A DNA stretch of 64,000 bases from Escherichia boydii (lineage in GTDB: Bacteria > Pseudomonadota > Gammaproteobacteria > Enterobacterales > Enterobacteriaceae), in assembly GCA_041890495.1 (NCBI GenBank), contig CP169086.1, forward strand, positions 3,844,001-3,908,000, in the 5' to 3' direction. Positions 9,128-16,861 of the stretch are shown here, piece by piece. The position numbers were made by a program, and so were the translations under genes. The notes under the pieces are model-generated. The model saw only the letters and a program-made list of their open reading frames with translations, was not told where the DNA came from and did no database searches. Position 1 is the stretch's first letter. The number at the start of each line of letters is the position of its first letter.

Positions 9128-9853
9128 TCAGAGGATAATCACTTCAAGCGATAGCTGCTGCTGCCACTGCTCCACCTGCTTTTTCCGCGCGGCGGTGAGC
9201 TTGCCGCTGGTGACCAGAAGCCATTTACGCTCCGGGAAAATTTCCGGTGCCAGCGCGTCAGGGGGAACCGGCAGGATGTCGATGCGGTGGCCCTGTCCGG
9301 TGCGCGTTAAGGCTTCGAGCCAGATCTCGCACGGGTCGTTCAGGTGCCAGCCGCTGAGCAGAATATTATCGCCAGGGGCTTTTTTATCGCCTTCGAGGCA
9401 AAACGAGGTATAGGCCGTGATGATGCCGTCGAGGATCGCGCGCAGGGTCATGGCGGCGGCGACGTTGGCCGAGACCTGGCTGCGCAGCGGGCGCAGCACG
9501 TTCGCGACCAGCTCCGGCCTTGGGTACTCGCGTCCGGCGTCGTAAATCATCTGGCGCAGGGACTCGATTTTGCCGTCCTGCAGGCGTTGCAGCATGTTCT
9601 GCTGCAGGGTTTGCCAGTTGTTAGTCCTTCCCGGCGTCGGGCGTTCCAGCAGAGGTTTGACCTGGCCGATCGGGACGCCTTTTTTTACCCAGTCGAGGAT
9701 TTTGAGCGCCTGCTGGACGTCCTCATCGCTGTACTGGCGATGGCCGCCTTCCGTGCGCTGTGGCTTGAGTAAACCATAGCGACGCTGCCACGCCCGCAGG
9801 GTGGTGGCGGTGATGCCGCTGAGTCGGGCGAATTCGCCGATGGAGTAAGCCAT
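9128..9853 (-). CDS. MlrA-like MerR family regulator
   Basis: A 241-residue regulator with an N-terminal MerR winged-helix domain (IGEFARLSGITATTLRAWQRRYGLLKPQR) and a C-terminal domain resembling the cobalamin-binding fold of CarH/MlrA relatives. In E. coli MlrA, a close look-alike, the protein activates csgD and curli production. This may be a paralogue, because gene order here (beside hiuH and blc) is not that of mlrA. Target promoters cannot be deduced. Confidence 0.75.
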   Translation of the reverse strand: MAYSIGEFARLSGITATTLRAWQRRYGLLKPQRTEGGHRQYSDEDVQQALKILDWVKKGVPIGQVKPLLERPTPGRTNNWQTLQQNMLQRLQDGKIESLRQMIYDAGREYPRPELVANVLRPLRSQVSANVAAAMTLRAILDGIITAYTSFCLEGDKKAPGDNILLSGWHLNDPCEIWLEALTRTGQGHRIDILPVPPDALAPEIFPERKWLLVTSGKLTAARKKQVEQWQQQLSLEVIIL

Positions 9854-9970
9854 GTCCGTGTCCAGAGTGGAGGAATACTCTCAATATACTACGAATTTTC
9901 CCGAACGGGATGAAGCGCCGAAACGGTGCACTACACTTAACGTCCAACCGTGCAAATGAAAGGAATTCTC

Positions 9971-10495
9971 ATGAAGCTATGGCCTGTTGTGACCGGCGTT
10001 GCCATTGCGCTGACGCTGGTCGCCTGTAAATCCCCTACGCCGCCGAAAGGCGTGCAGCCGATTTCCGGTTTTGACGCCAGCCGCTATCTCGGCAAATGGT
10101 ACGAAGTTGCCCGTCTGGAAAACCGCTTTGAGCGCGGGCTGGAGCAGGTAACCGCCACCTACGGCAAGCGCAGCGACGGCGGCATCAGCGTCCTCAACCG
10201 GGGCTACGATCCGGTGAAGAACAAGTGGAACGAGAGCGAGGGGAAAGCGTACTTTACCGGCGAACCGACCACGGCCGCGCTGAAGGTCTCCTTCTTCGGC
10301 CCGTTCTACGGCGGCTATAACGTGATCAGGCTGGACGATAAGTACCAGTACGCGCTGGTCAGCGGGCCGAACCGCGACTACCTGTGGATTTTGTCGCGCA
10401 CGCCGACGATCCCGGACGCGGTGAAGCAGGATTACCTGAACACCGCGCGCAGCCTGGGCTTCCGGGTTGACCAGCTGGTTTGGGTCAAGCAATAA
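9971..10495 (+). CDS. blc: Outer membrane lipoprotein Blc (bacterial lipocalin)
   Basis: A 174-residue lipocalin anchored in the outer membrane, thought to bind fatty acids or lysophospholipids under envelope stress. The lipobox LTLVAC places the acylated cysteine near residue 19. The lipocalin signature GKWYEVARLENRFERG follows near residue 45 and the second motif (YLWILSRTP) near the C-terminus. The ATG at 9971 has AAAGGAATT upstream and is preferred over the ATG-like start seven codons earlier. Confidence 0.92.
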   Translation: MKLWPVVTGVAIALTLVACKSPTPPKGVQPISGFDASRYLGKWYEVARLENRFERGLEQVTATYGKRSDGGISVLNRGYDPVKNKWNESEGKAYFTGEPTTAALKVSFFGPFYGGYNVIRLDDKYQYALVSGPNRDYLWILSRTPTIPDAVKQDYLNTARSLGFRVDQLVWVKQ

Positions 10496-10573
10496 AAATC
10501 GTGCTTTCTTCCTGGGGCATTACTGGCTCGCCTGGATAGACTTCCGTTAAAAGCCTAACGGGGGGAAGACGAC

Positions 10574-11620
10574 ATGAACTGGCAGCCTTTTCGCGGCGAT
10601 GCGCCGGAAAATATGACGATTTTTAGCGCGTCATTTCCCGACGTCAGCGACCAGTGGCCGATGAAAGACGATGCTGCCCGTGAGATCGCCTCCCTTGACC
10701 GCGCCCTGAAAGCCGAGCCAGCGCTCCGGCCTCCGAGGATGGAGTACGACGAAGGCGGGCAGGCCGTGCTTGTTCCGCAGAACCGCTATTCGGAACAGGC
10801 CTTCCGCAACCGCCCGGCCCTGACCGCGTGGCGCACCCGGCTGGTCCCCTCCGCGCTGGCGCTGTTTGTGGTGCAAAACCCGCTGGAAGACCGCCTGCCC
10901 GATGGAACAAAAATGGACAGCGACAGCCGCCAGTGGTTTATCCACGCGAACGATGCGGTTGGCGTGCGGTCCCGCGCCAGGGTGCTGGCCGCGCTGGTGG
11001 ATAAGTACATTCACAATGAGAGCGAAAACAACTGGATCAGCCTCGCGAGCGGCGCCGCCATCCCGGTGCTGGAGGCGCTGCGCGAAGCAAAGCTTGATGG
11101 CCAGCAGGTCTATCTCACGCTGGTGGACAAAGACCCCGTAGCGCTGAGCTGGGCGGAAACCATGGCGGCGCAGGAAGGCATTGTGGTGGGCGAACAGCTA
11201 ACGCTGCTCAGGCGCAACCTGCTCCATACGCTTGTGCGTAATGAGGATCTGCTGCTGGAGCTGGGCGAGCATCAGGCCGAACTGGTTGACGCGCTGGGGA
11301 TTTTTGAATACTTCGACGATACCGATGCGGTGATTTTCCTCCAGCGCGCGCTGCGGCTGGTCAAGCCCGGCGGGGCGGTGATTGTGTCGAACATGCTCAC
11401 CAGCAGCCCGCAAATTGACTTTGTGCTGCGGGGAATTGGCTGGGAGGATATTCACCCGAGGACGCTGCAGCAGCTGCAGGACATCCACCTCGCGGCAGGC
11501 GTGCCGGTGGAAAACGTCACCGTGATCGTGCCGAAGGACGGGGTGTATGCGGTGATGGAGATCAGGGGAGGGGATGAAAAACCGCACGGTCAGTTCCCTC
11601 TCCCTGAGGGAGAGGGCTAG
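10574..11620 (+). CDS. Class I SAM-dependent methyltransferase-like protein
   Basis: A 348-residue protein with an N-terminal domain of unknown role (1-130) and a Rossmann-like methyltransferase domain. The glycine-type motif is degenerate (WISLASGAAIPVLEAL near 155-170), followed by an acidic loop (LVDKDPVAL) and a late motif (LVKPGGAVIVSNML). The substrate is unknown. The last ~10 residues are read from a repeated palindrome (see 11596-11630), so the original stop was probably displaced by repeat insertion. Confidence 0.7.
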   Translation: MNWQPFRGDAPENMTIFSASFPDVSDQWPMKDDAAREIASLDRALKAEPALRPPRMEYDEGGQAVLVPQNRYSEQAFRNRPALTAWRTRLVPSALALFVVQNPLEDRLPDGTKMDSDSRQWFIHANDAVGVRSRARVLAALVDKYIHNESENNWISLASGAAIPVLEALREAKLDGQQVYLTLVDKDPVALSWAETMAAQEGIVVGEQLTLLRRNLLHTLVRNEDLLLELGEHQAELVDALGIFEYFDDTDAVIFLQRALRLVKPGGAVIVSNMLTSSPQIDFVLRGIGWEDIHPRTLQQLQDIHLAAGVPVENVTVIVPKDGVYAVMEIRGGDEKPHGQFPLPEGEG

Positions 11621-11630
11621 GGTGAGGGGG
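11596..11630. repeat. Short palindromic repeat (CCCTCTCC family)
   Basis: CCCTCTCCCT, two bases, then the complementary GGGAGAGGG, followed by CTAGGGTGAGGG. It overlaps the 3' end of the methyltransferase gene. A related palindrome at 12133-12152 flanks the other side of the next gene. Confidence 0.7.
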
Positions 11631-11686
11631 GAACAGACCGCAATGCGTGGCTTGAAATAGTTCGATTTTCCTATCATGATCCCCTC

Positions 11687-12130
11687 ATGAAAATAGAAAC
11701 CGCACTACCCACACACTTCGAACGTCTGGTCGCGATCTGGGAATCCTCCGTCCGCGCTACCCATCACTTTTTACAGGAAAGCGATATTGCGGCGCTGCGC
11801 CCGCTATTGCTTAACGCCTATCTGCCTAACCTCAAGGTCGTGATAGCTCGCGATGACGCAGGCGTCATTCACGGCTTTTTAGGCGTGGATGAAAATCGCA
11901 TTGAAATGCTGTTTGTTGATGACGCGAGCCGGGGGAAGGGCGTTGGGAAATTGCTGCTAAAACATGCCATTGCAGAGTTTGGCGCGAACGAAGTGGACGT
12001 GAATGAGCAGAACCCGCAGGGCGTCGCGTTTTATCGCCATATGGGGTTTGAGCAGGTCGGACGCTCGGAACTGGACGGGCAGGGGAATCCGTTTCCGTTG
12101 CTGCATATGCGGTTGGGTGAGCAGGCTTAA
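11687..12130 (+). CDS. YjaB-like GNAT acetyltransferase
   Basis: A 147-residue GNAT protein. Shared features with E. coli YjaB are the N-terminal WESSVRATHHFL, the acetyl-CoA loop ASRGKGVGKLLL near 84-94, and the C-terminal VNEQNPQGVAFYRHMGFEQVGRSE. YjaB-type enzymes bind acetyl-CoA and have been linked with lysine acetylation. The RBS is weak. The gene is bounded on both sides by CCCTCTCC palindromes and is the last core-like gene before a sharp fall in GC. Confidence 0.85.
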   Translation: MKIETALPTHFERLVAIWESSVRATHHFLQESDIAALRPLLLNAYLPNLKVVIARDDAGVIHGFLGVDENRIEMLFVDDASRGKGVGKLLLKHAIAEFGANEVDVNEQNPQGVAFYRHMGFEQVGRSELDGQGNPFPLLHMRLGEQA

Positions 12131-12132
12131 CG

Positions 12133-12152
12133 CCCTCTCCCTCTGGAGAGGG
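12133..12152. repeat. Short palindromic repeat (CCCTCTCC family)
   Basis: CCCTCTCC, a four-base loop, then GGAGAGGG, immediately after the acetyltransferase stop. It marks the last core-like sequence before the AT-rich Hcp operon and may also act as a transcript end structure. Confidence 0.6.
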
Positions 12153-12162
12153 AGTCTGCAAG

Positions 12163-12747
12163 CTAGTTACTGGTAATTTGCCCGATGATTACGCCACGCA
12201 CTTTATCGCCATCGAAGTAATAAGAGACCGTATTACTCTGGATGAATCCATTCTGTAATGGCGTCTCCTGATAAAAAAGCATCGCTTTCTTTTTGGCGAT
12301 CTCTTTCTTGCCGAACAATGCGACTAAATTCCCATGCGTCGCCTTTAATAATGGAACATTAGCGACTGAGACGCTGACAGGTTCCGTTGTTTTAGCACAC
12401 TCTTTATGGATGCCATCGCTGGCTATGACTAGCGCAGTTAACAATCCTGCACCCATTTCGTTATCAGAAATGAACCAGTAATTCGTGCCATCGTCGTCAT
12501 GAAGGCAGACCCAGCGTGCAGAACTGTCTTTGTTAATTGGTGTTCTGGAGATGTCTGCCAGATGTGTAACCTCCATTTGCACGGTTTTCTTACCGATGGT
12601 AATAGTGGGAAAGAGGGGTACTTCTGTGGGTTCTTCCGACGTTGTTCCATCATCCTGATAATACCTAGCTGCGAAGCCGGACATTTGGGCTGCTGATGTA
12701 TTTTGAACCAGGAAAAGAAGTGCCGCCAAAATTAACAGTACTTTCAT
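12163..12747 (-). CDS. Secreted protein downstream of orphan Hcp
   Basis: A 194-residue protein with a signal peptide (MKVLLILAALLFLVQNTSAA), so periplasmic. It has no family I can name. ATG at 12747 is used because the longer frame from 12807 would overlap hcp and bury the signal. It is the last gene of the AT-rich operon 14144 to 12163. A periplasmic product downstream of Hcp could be an immunity protein against a periplasm-acting effector, or an effector partner; this is inference from position only. Confidence 0.6.
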   Translation of the reverse strand: MKVLLILAALLFLVQNTSAAQMSGFAARYYQDDGTTSEEPTEVPLFPTITIGKKTVQMEVTHLADISRTPINKDSSARWVCLHDDDGTNYWFISDNEMGAGLLTALVIASDGIHKECAKTTEPVSVSVANVPLLKATHGNLVALFGKKEIAKKKAMLFYQETPLQNGFIQSNTVSYYFDGDKVRGVIIGQITSN

Positions 12748-12757
12748 TTTAGATATC

Positions 12758-13237
12758 CTAATACGTAGCTCGGTTATTCCATTCGTCAGTGTAGATAATG
12801 TTCCCATCGCAATGCTTCCATGTAATCTTCTCGTACCGGAGTTGAATATCTTCGAGATGCGTGCTCGTCAAGCCGGTGGGATGCAGCAGTGGTGATATAG
12901 AGGTGATATTCACGTTCTCCATTATCATATTGAAATACTCACTCTCAACGCCCTGGTCAAGAATTCGATACATTTTCAATTCTGCTTTTTTTAATGTTCT
13001 TCCTTCACACATAGCACGATATAAAACAGGCGTTGCAGCATCAAATTCCTTATGCAAATTTAAGGGGGAATGAACTCTCGTGCCTGTCAAACGACCAGTA
13101 TGCGAGCTCTCAGGGATCCATACCTGATGGATAACTGAACGGATTTCAAACGATCCTAATCTCGCTGGCAGTAAGGATGGACCAACGATAGGCGAACCAT
13201 TTTCATCAAACAACCACAGATGAGCGGGAATTGACAT
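12758..13237 (-). CDS. hcp: Hcp family type VI secretion protein (orphan)
   Basis: A 159-residue Hcp-family protein. Hcp forms the hexameric tube of the type VI secretion system and can carry small effectors in its lumen. Recognisable blocks are MSIPAHLWLFDENG at the start, IPESSHTGRLTGTRVHSPL near 40-60, the ESEYFNMIMENVNI segment and LRYEKITWKHCDGNIIYTDEWN at the end. No other T6SS structural gene (vgrG, tssB/C, clpV) is present, so this is an orphan copy that would depend on machinery elsewhere. It lies in an AT-rich operon with three unknown genes. Confidence 0.9.
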   Translation of the reverse strand: MSIPAHLWLFDENGSPIVGPSLLPARLGSFEIRSVIHQVWIPESSHTGRLTGTRVHSPLNLHKEFDAATPVLYRAMCEGRTLKKAELKMYRILDQGVESEYFNMIMENVNITSISPLLHPTGLTSTHLEDIQLRYEKITWKHCDGNIIYTDEWNNRATY

Positions 13238-13260
13238 AATTTACTCCTGTTAAATAGTAA

Positions 13261-13452
13261 TTATCTTTTTTTACGTAAAAGGATATAGAGGCCTACAATA
13301 ACTACAACTGACCATATTGCATTCATTGCGATTTTTTCGGGTAGCCAGGTTACGGCAAATAGTGCAAATATTATGACGAATAAAAGAGGAATTGCGCCTC
13401 TCAGGAAGAATATGAATTGGCCTTTTAACCAGTCTTTAATAGCATTAATCAT
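13261..13452 (-). CDS. Small two-helix membrane protein
   Basis: A 63-residue protein with two predicted membrane segments (about residues 13-32 and 41-58) and a basic tail (RKKR). Its start overlaps the stop of the upstream 231-residue gene by four bases, which implies translational coupling. Small membrane proteins coupled to an effector gene often give immunity against membrane-acting toxins; that role is proposed from position only. Confidence 0.55.
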   Translation of the reverse strand: MINAIKDWLKGQFIFFLRGAIPLLFVIIFALFAVTWLPEKIAMNAIWSVVVIVGLYILLRKKR

Positions 13453-14144
13453 CCCTTTATCATCCTTGAAATCGCATATGCAATGTCACTGTCTGAAGCA
13501 TAAGCTTGGTTAAGCATGGGGGATTTCATTATTATGGGCTCAATCAAGAAAAACATCATTTCAAGTTCTTCCTGATAAAGTAGATTATAGTAATATGCAT
13601 TATAGTTTTTTAAATGGTTGGCGCTTCTGGATGCCTGCTCAACGATGCCATAAACTTTTAAACCAAGGACAGCATAAGTAGAAAACGAAGTGATCTTTTC
13701 TTTCATCCAAATGTTAGTATGAACACTACTGCAAATTGCTATAGTTGCTGAATATATAAAAGCCTGACTGGAGAGTATCGATGATGAAATTGATACGCCT
13801 AAATTAATAAGATTTCGTTGTATGTTATGTATTCTTTTTTCACTCTTGTTGCTTAATAGGCTTTTAATATAAATATAGAACATCTTATATATCACGTCCC
13901 TGTGTTTTATTAATTGGACGATGCCTGTCAAAAACCTTGAGTCTTCTTTGCGTAATCGTAAACATACGTCCTGATAGTTTTCAGTAAAGCATGAAAGTTG
14001 ATAGCTTAATCTCGTTGCCCCATCATCTATCTGGTGTACTTGCTTTAATACTTCATCTTTTACGCCTGTTAAGGCGTGATCTAACTTTAGTGCCAATATT
14101 TTATGCGCATCCATTGATGCTATTAATGAGTCACTGTAATACAT
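13449..14144 (-). CDS. Hypothetical protein, candidate T6SS effector
   Basis: A 231-residue helical protein, first gene of the operon that ends with hcp and a secreted protein. It has a central hydrophobic region (about 115-140, with INLGVSISSSILSSQAF and IYSATIAICS) and a second weaker one near 155-170, but no signal peptide. That suggests a soluble protein able to insert into membranes. I recognise no family. The four-base overlap with the small membrane gene downstream fits an effector-immunity pair, which is an inference. Confidence 0.5.
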   Translation of the reverse strand: MYYSDSLIASMDAHKILALKLDHALTGVKDEVLKQVHQIDDGATRLSYQLSCFTENYQDVCLRLRKEDSRFLTGIVQLIKHRDVIYKMFYIYIKSLLSNKSEKRIHNIQRNLINLGVSISSSILSSQAFIYSATIAICSSVHTNIWMKEKITSFSTYAVLGLKVYGIVEQASRSANHLKNYNAYYYNLLYQEELEMMFFLIEPIIMKSPMLNQAYASDSDIAYAISRMIKG

Positions 14145-14641
14145 ATTTCAATCTTAAGGAGGAAAAGTAGGCACAATTTCCTATTAATATTGGCGTTCTG
14201 CTGTGATGAGTATCGCAATAGTTCATCTTTAATAAAAAGATAGGGGTTTTAACCGTTGTATTATATTTATTGTGAATAATGGTTGGCTATCAATTTATAT
14301 ATTGTATGAACGTGGTAATGAGGGCGGTAGATCGGTTGTGTATTAGTTCAGGAGTTGTATGGCCGGTAAAGGTGAAACTGGGAACCACTAGCCGAGCGCA
14401 ACTGCGAGTATTGCTTTGAGATTGTAGTGATCTTTTTTGGAAATCTGATGTCTCCTTGCCTGGCCAACTATCCGGAATTTCCGGATAGTTGAATGCTGCT
14501 CAATTTCGCCATCAGAAATTCAATTTATGAGATGCTAATTGATGGTTCGAACAGGGAGATTGGGTTGCGACTTTCTTTGTATGTCGTCTCCCCATCTACA
14601 TCGTTTAACGCGCTTGGCTGGTTGTATGCCAGAAACAGCCG
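14145..14641. other. Gene-free AT-rich region with a strong hairpin
   Basis: About 500 bases without a supportable gene; the open frames near 14493-14753 have no ribosome site and overlap the end of the symE-like gene on the other strand. The notable structure is a perfect 12-bp inverted repeat with a three-base loop at 14465-14491 (CAACTATCCGGA arms). It has no T-run and could be a protein-binding site or a 3' processing hairpin for the SymE-like transcript. Confidence 0.5.
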
Positions 14642-14983
14642 CTATGCCAGGAGGTTTGTATTTGATTTTGCGAGGCGCTTTCCAGCATGCGGAATTTGGA
14701 TCGCTGCAAGTGCGTTCTCTATCTCAATAAGCTTTGCTTTCGTCCGTTTATAATCATCCTGCAACCTCTGCTCCTGCTCGTTATACGCCACCAGAACGAT
14801 GCACCCTTTCATGACCTTTACCGTGACCTGCTGCCCGTTATCAAAACCCGCCGCGCGCAGCCACTTGCCGGAAAGGATGATTTTCGGTGTGGATTTGTCG
14901 AAAACATTCGGGCGGTATCCCACAATTAACGAACGCTCGGTTCCGGATTGGTCGGTGTCTGGGGTAGAATGCGAGTCAGCCAT
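14642..14983 (-). CDS. SymE-like type I toxin
   Basis: A 113-residue protein of the SymE family. E. coli SymE is an SOS-induced toxin of AbrB-like fold, reported to affect RNA and nucleoid structure, and held down by the antisense RNA SymR. The family core is visible: PKIILSGKWLRAAGFDNGQQVTVKVMKGCIVL, residues about 40-75. The ATG at 14983 has an AAGGAG site. A SymR-like antisense RNA would be expected across the 5' region on the plus strand, but I could not identify its promoter, nor a clear LexA box. Confidence 0.75.
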   Translation of the reverse strand: MADSHSTPDTDQSGTERSLIVGYRPNVFDKSTPKIILSGKWLRAAGFDNGQQVTVKVMKGCIVLVAYNEQEQRLQDDYKRTKAKLIEIENALAAIQIPHAGKRLAKSNTNLLA

Positions 14984-15067
14984 AATCAACTCCTTGATAG
15001 TTGGTGAGGTTAGACGCCCATTAGTGCTCCAACACTGCTGGGCGTTGTCAGAATTCCAAATCCATGT

Positions 15068-15111
15068 GGTAGGTACCACATGCAGATAAATTAACCGAAG
15101 TGGTACCTACC
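15068..15111. promoter_or_regulatory. 12-bp inverted repeat, candidate divergent operator
   Basis: GGTAGGTACCAC at 15068-15079 is matched by its exact reverse complement GTGGTACCTACC at 15100-15111, centres 32 bp apart (about three helical turns). It sits between the SymE-like gene (minus strand) and the small YnfO-like gene (plus strand). Two such sites on one face of DNA suggest a dimeric repressor, possibly looping. The right arm ends one base before the ATG at 15112. Confidence 0.6.
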
Positions 15112-15273
15112 ATGTAAGAGAAAAAGAAACCAAATTTTGACCGTACCAAAAGCACTATGAAGAATATCCGGTTTGAGGATGAGCTTTTGGAACAGATTGA
15201 AAAGGCTGCGGGAAAAGGGAATTTTAGTAAATGGGTGAAAGAGGCTTGTAGGCTTAGGGTTTTGAGTGAGTAG
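15112..15273 (+). pseudogene. YlcI/YnfO-like small protein, stop at codon 2
   Basis: A short open frame reading M-stop-EKKKPNFDRTKST-M-KNIRFEDELLEQIEKAAGKG and ending at 15273. The pattern matches the small ribbon-helix-helix-like YlcI/YnfO (DUF3950) proteins of prophages and islands. The TAA at 15115-15117 lies where the family would have a sense codon. Translation could still start at ATG 15157, giving 38 residues that retain the conserved part. The in-frame stop suggests a recent nonsense mutation or a shorter real gene. Too short for ordinary gene finding. Confidence 0.5.
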
Positions 15274-15399
15274 TCTTCAAAGCTTTATAGATTGAGTTAA
15301 CGATGAAATAGATGATAAGTTCGGAATATATTTTCCAAAATTATCATTGATGATGATTGTATAATTATCAATTCTATACTTAGACTGAATCAGTCGTTT

Positions 15400-15606
15400 T
15401 TAACCGAATCTGCTTTTAAATTTTTGCGAACTGATTCGCCGTTGCATTTTACCATTACAATTGGGGCATAAATGTTGTTTCTTCCCTTCAATTTCCCATG
15501 TGTAGTATTTCTTCTTAAAGGGATTATGACAGATATCACGCTGTCTGGGCTTCAATATAGCACCAATAATGACTATTAAAATTATAGCACCTATAATCCA
15601 TTCCAT
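15400..15606 (-). CDS. Small membrane zinc-ribbon-like protein
   Basis: A 68-residue protein: an N-terminal membrane segment (WIIGAIILIVIIGAI), then a basic domain with a CPNC pair and one further cysteine (DICHNP), so a partial zinc ribbon is possible. ATG at 15606 is preferred, with a GGGAAG site; an upstream ATG would add 17 residues. A 14-bp palindrome (15673-15686) lies about 70 bp upstream. Function unknown. Confidence 0.5.
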   Translation of the reverse strand: MEWIIGAIILIVIIGAILKPRQRDICHNPFKKKYYTWEIEGKKQHLCPNCNGKMQRRISSQKFKSRFG

Positions 15607-15672
15607 TACATCTTCCCTTGGTGATATTTTTGAAATGGAAGAGAGAATAACACTCAATATTTAAATGAATAA

Positions 15673-15686
15673 GTGAACATGTTCAC
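15673..15686. promoter_or_regulatory. Perfect 14-bp palindrome
   Basis: GTGAACATGTTCAC is a perfect palindrome about 70 bp upstream of the small membrane zinc-ribbon-like gene and could be its operator. It does not match LexA, Fnr or CRP consensus closely. Confidence 0.4.
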
Positions 15687-15880
15687 ATAAGGTGACTTGA
15701 ATGGTTGAATCTATTTATTAATGAAGTTTTTTTATTAAAGCAGATGGCATTTTTGGCGATCACAGGAGTCGCATTTGGTTGTTAATCATGTTGAATTTAT
15801 TGATTATTTTCTCATGCGCTTTACTGACATGCCCCCGATTATGCCCCCACATGTTTTTCCTTAATGATCAGTTGGCTGAT

Positions 15881-16201
15881 TTATGAGCGTTTCAACCCAA
15901 GGTTGAACTGTGCCCGATGAACATCTAAAGATGTTATCCAAGGTTCTTGATCCTGCCAGGAGAAACCCTTCTGGTCAATGCGCACAAGCTCGAATCGTTC
16001 CACAAGGAAATTAACAGCATCAGTAAAATTCACTCCCGCCTCTATATGTTCCTGAATCGTCGTATCGTTACTGAATGGTGTGTCGTTGATCGTGAGGCCG
16101 TAATGTTGCTCTAAAATATACGTTAATAGTTTTTGCCAAACTTGGACAGGAGACAGTCGTGACGAAACCGTCACCGTTGGCGGTACAGTTGAAATATGCA
16201 T
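15881..16201 (-). CDS. cbtA: CbtA/YeeV family toxin
   Basis: A 106-residue toxin of the CbtA (YeeV/YkfI/YpjF) family of type IV systems, which block the assembly of FtsZ and MreB. Conserved parts are SPVQVWQKLLTYILEQHYGLTINDTPF, IQEHIEAGVNFTDAVNFLVERF and the LVRIDQKGFS stretch. E. coli CbtA has 124 residues; this one ends after ITSLDVHRAQFNLGLKRS and lacks the tail. It is transcribed after the cognate antitoxin gene, which carries a premature stop here. Activity of the shortened form is unknown. Confidence 0.9.
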   Translation of the reverse strand: MHISTVPPTVTVSSRLSPVQVWQKLLTYILEQHYGLTINDTPFSNDTTIQEHIEAGVNFTDAVNFLVERFELVRIDQKGFSWQDQEPWITSLDVHRAQFNLGLKRS

Positions 16202-16234
16202 GAGTTGAGTCCCTGATAAAAGAAGAGGAAGGTG

Positions 16235-16600
16235 TTATCTGGTTAAAGCTGACTGGTGATATATGGCAATGTAAACGTAGCCATGAGAGCCGAGAGTGTC
16301 AGCTTAACAAGTAAGTCCGTTGTGATGCTGTGTGACGCAGTGCTGGCTGCAAGGATCAAGCTCGCCAGTCGTCAGCATCTGCTCAAGCTGTTTCATCATC
16401 AGTGGAAATGCCTGGTCCAGACGCAAAGCTTCATCGTCACTGAATGAGCCATTAAATCCTGCCCGGTCAGCCAGAAAGTATAGGCGGTTGCCTTCCTGTA
16501 CCAGGCGAGCGCCGAAGCATGGCGTGATATTACGTTTTAAACCCCACTGAAGGCAGGATGCGTTCTCCGCCGATGTGCCGGATAAGGTGGTCGACTGCAT
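16235..16600 (-). pseudogene. cbeA: CbeA/YeeU family antitoxin with internal stop
   Basis: The frame begins at 16600 and encodes the CbeA/YeeU antitoxin, which protects by stabilising MreB and FtsZ polymers rather than binding the toxin. Conserved parts are ITPCFGARLVQEGNRLYFLADRAG and LDQAFPLMMKQLEQMLTTGELDP. An ochre TAA at 16304-16306 ends the product at 98 residues. Reading on in the same frame gives ADTLGSHGYVYIAIY... and a natural stop at 16235-16237, for a total of about 121, the family length. The stop therefore replaces a single codon in an otherwise intact gene. Confidence 0.85.
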
Positions 16601-16631
16601 TAATATATTCCTTAATGACTGAGTGGGTTGA

Positions 16632-16853
16632 TTAGTTCACTGTCACGCTGCGCAGAATTGCGTACGGGTCTGCCCGGTCCTGACGACGTTCAACAAAAAC
16701 AGCGAGAACGCCGCTGATATCCTGAACTTCACGTCCGTAGTAATGGCAGACACTGCCGTGCCACTTGTAGTGACCTGTACAGAAGGCAGATAACCTGGAT
16801 TCGGGATGCTGACGATAAATATGCATCGCCTGGCGCTTACTGATGATTTTCAT
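16632..16853 (-). CDS. yeeT: YeeT family protein (DUF987)
   Basis: A 73-residue protein beginning MKIISKRQAMHIYRQHPESRL and containing FCTGHYKWHGSVCHYYGREV, the hallmark of the YeeT/YkfH/DUF987 family. These always sit between a RadC-like gene and the CbeA/CbtA pair, as here. The role is unknown. The ATG at 16853 is used; the upstream start at 16877 would overlap the radC-like gene. Confidence 0.85.
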   Translation of the reverse strand: MKIISKRQAMHIYRQHPESRLSAFCTGHYKWHGSVCHYYGREVQDISGVLAVFVERRQDRADPYAILRSVTVN

Positions 16854-16861
16854 TCTGCACC

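Noticed and set aside
14493..14753. Open frames on the plus strand next to the SymE-like gene
   Set aside because: They overlap the toxin gene's 3' half in antisense and lack initiation signals; a SymR-like RNA would lie nearer the 5' end of the toxin gene.
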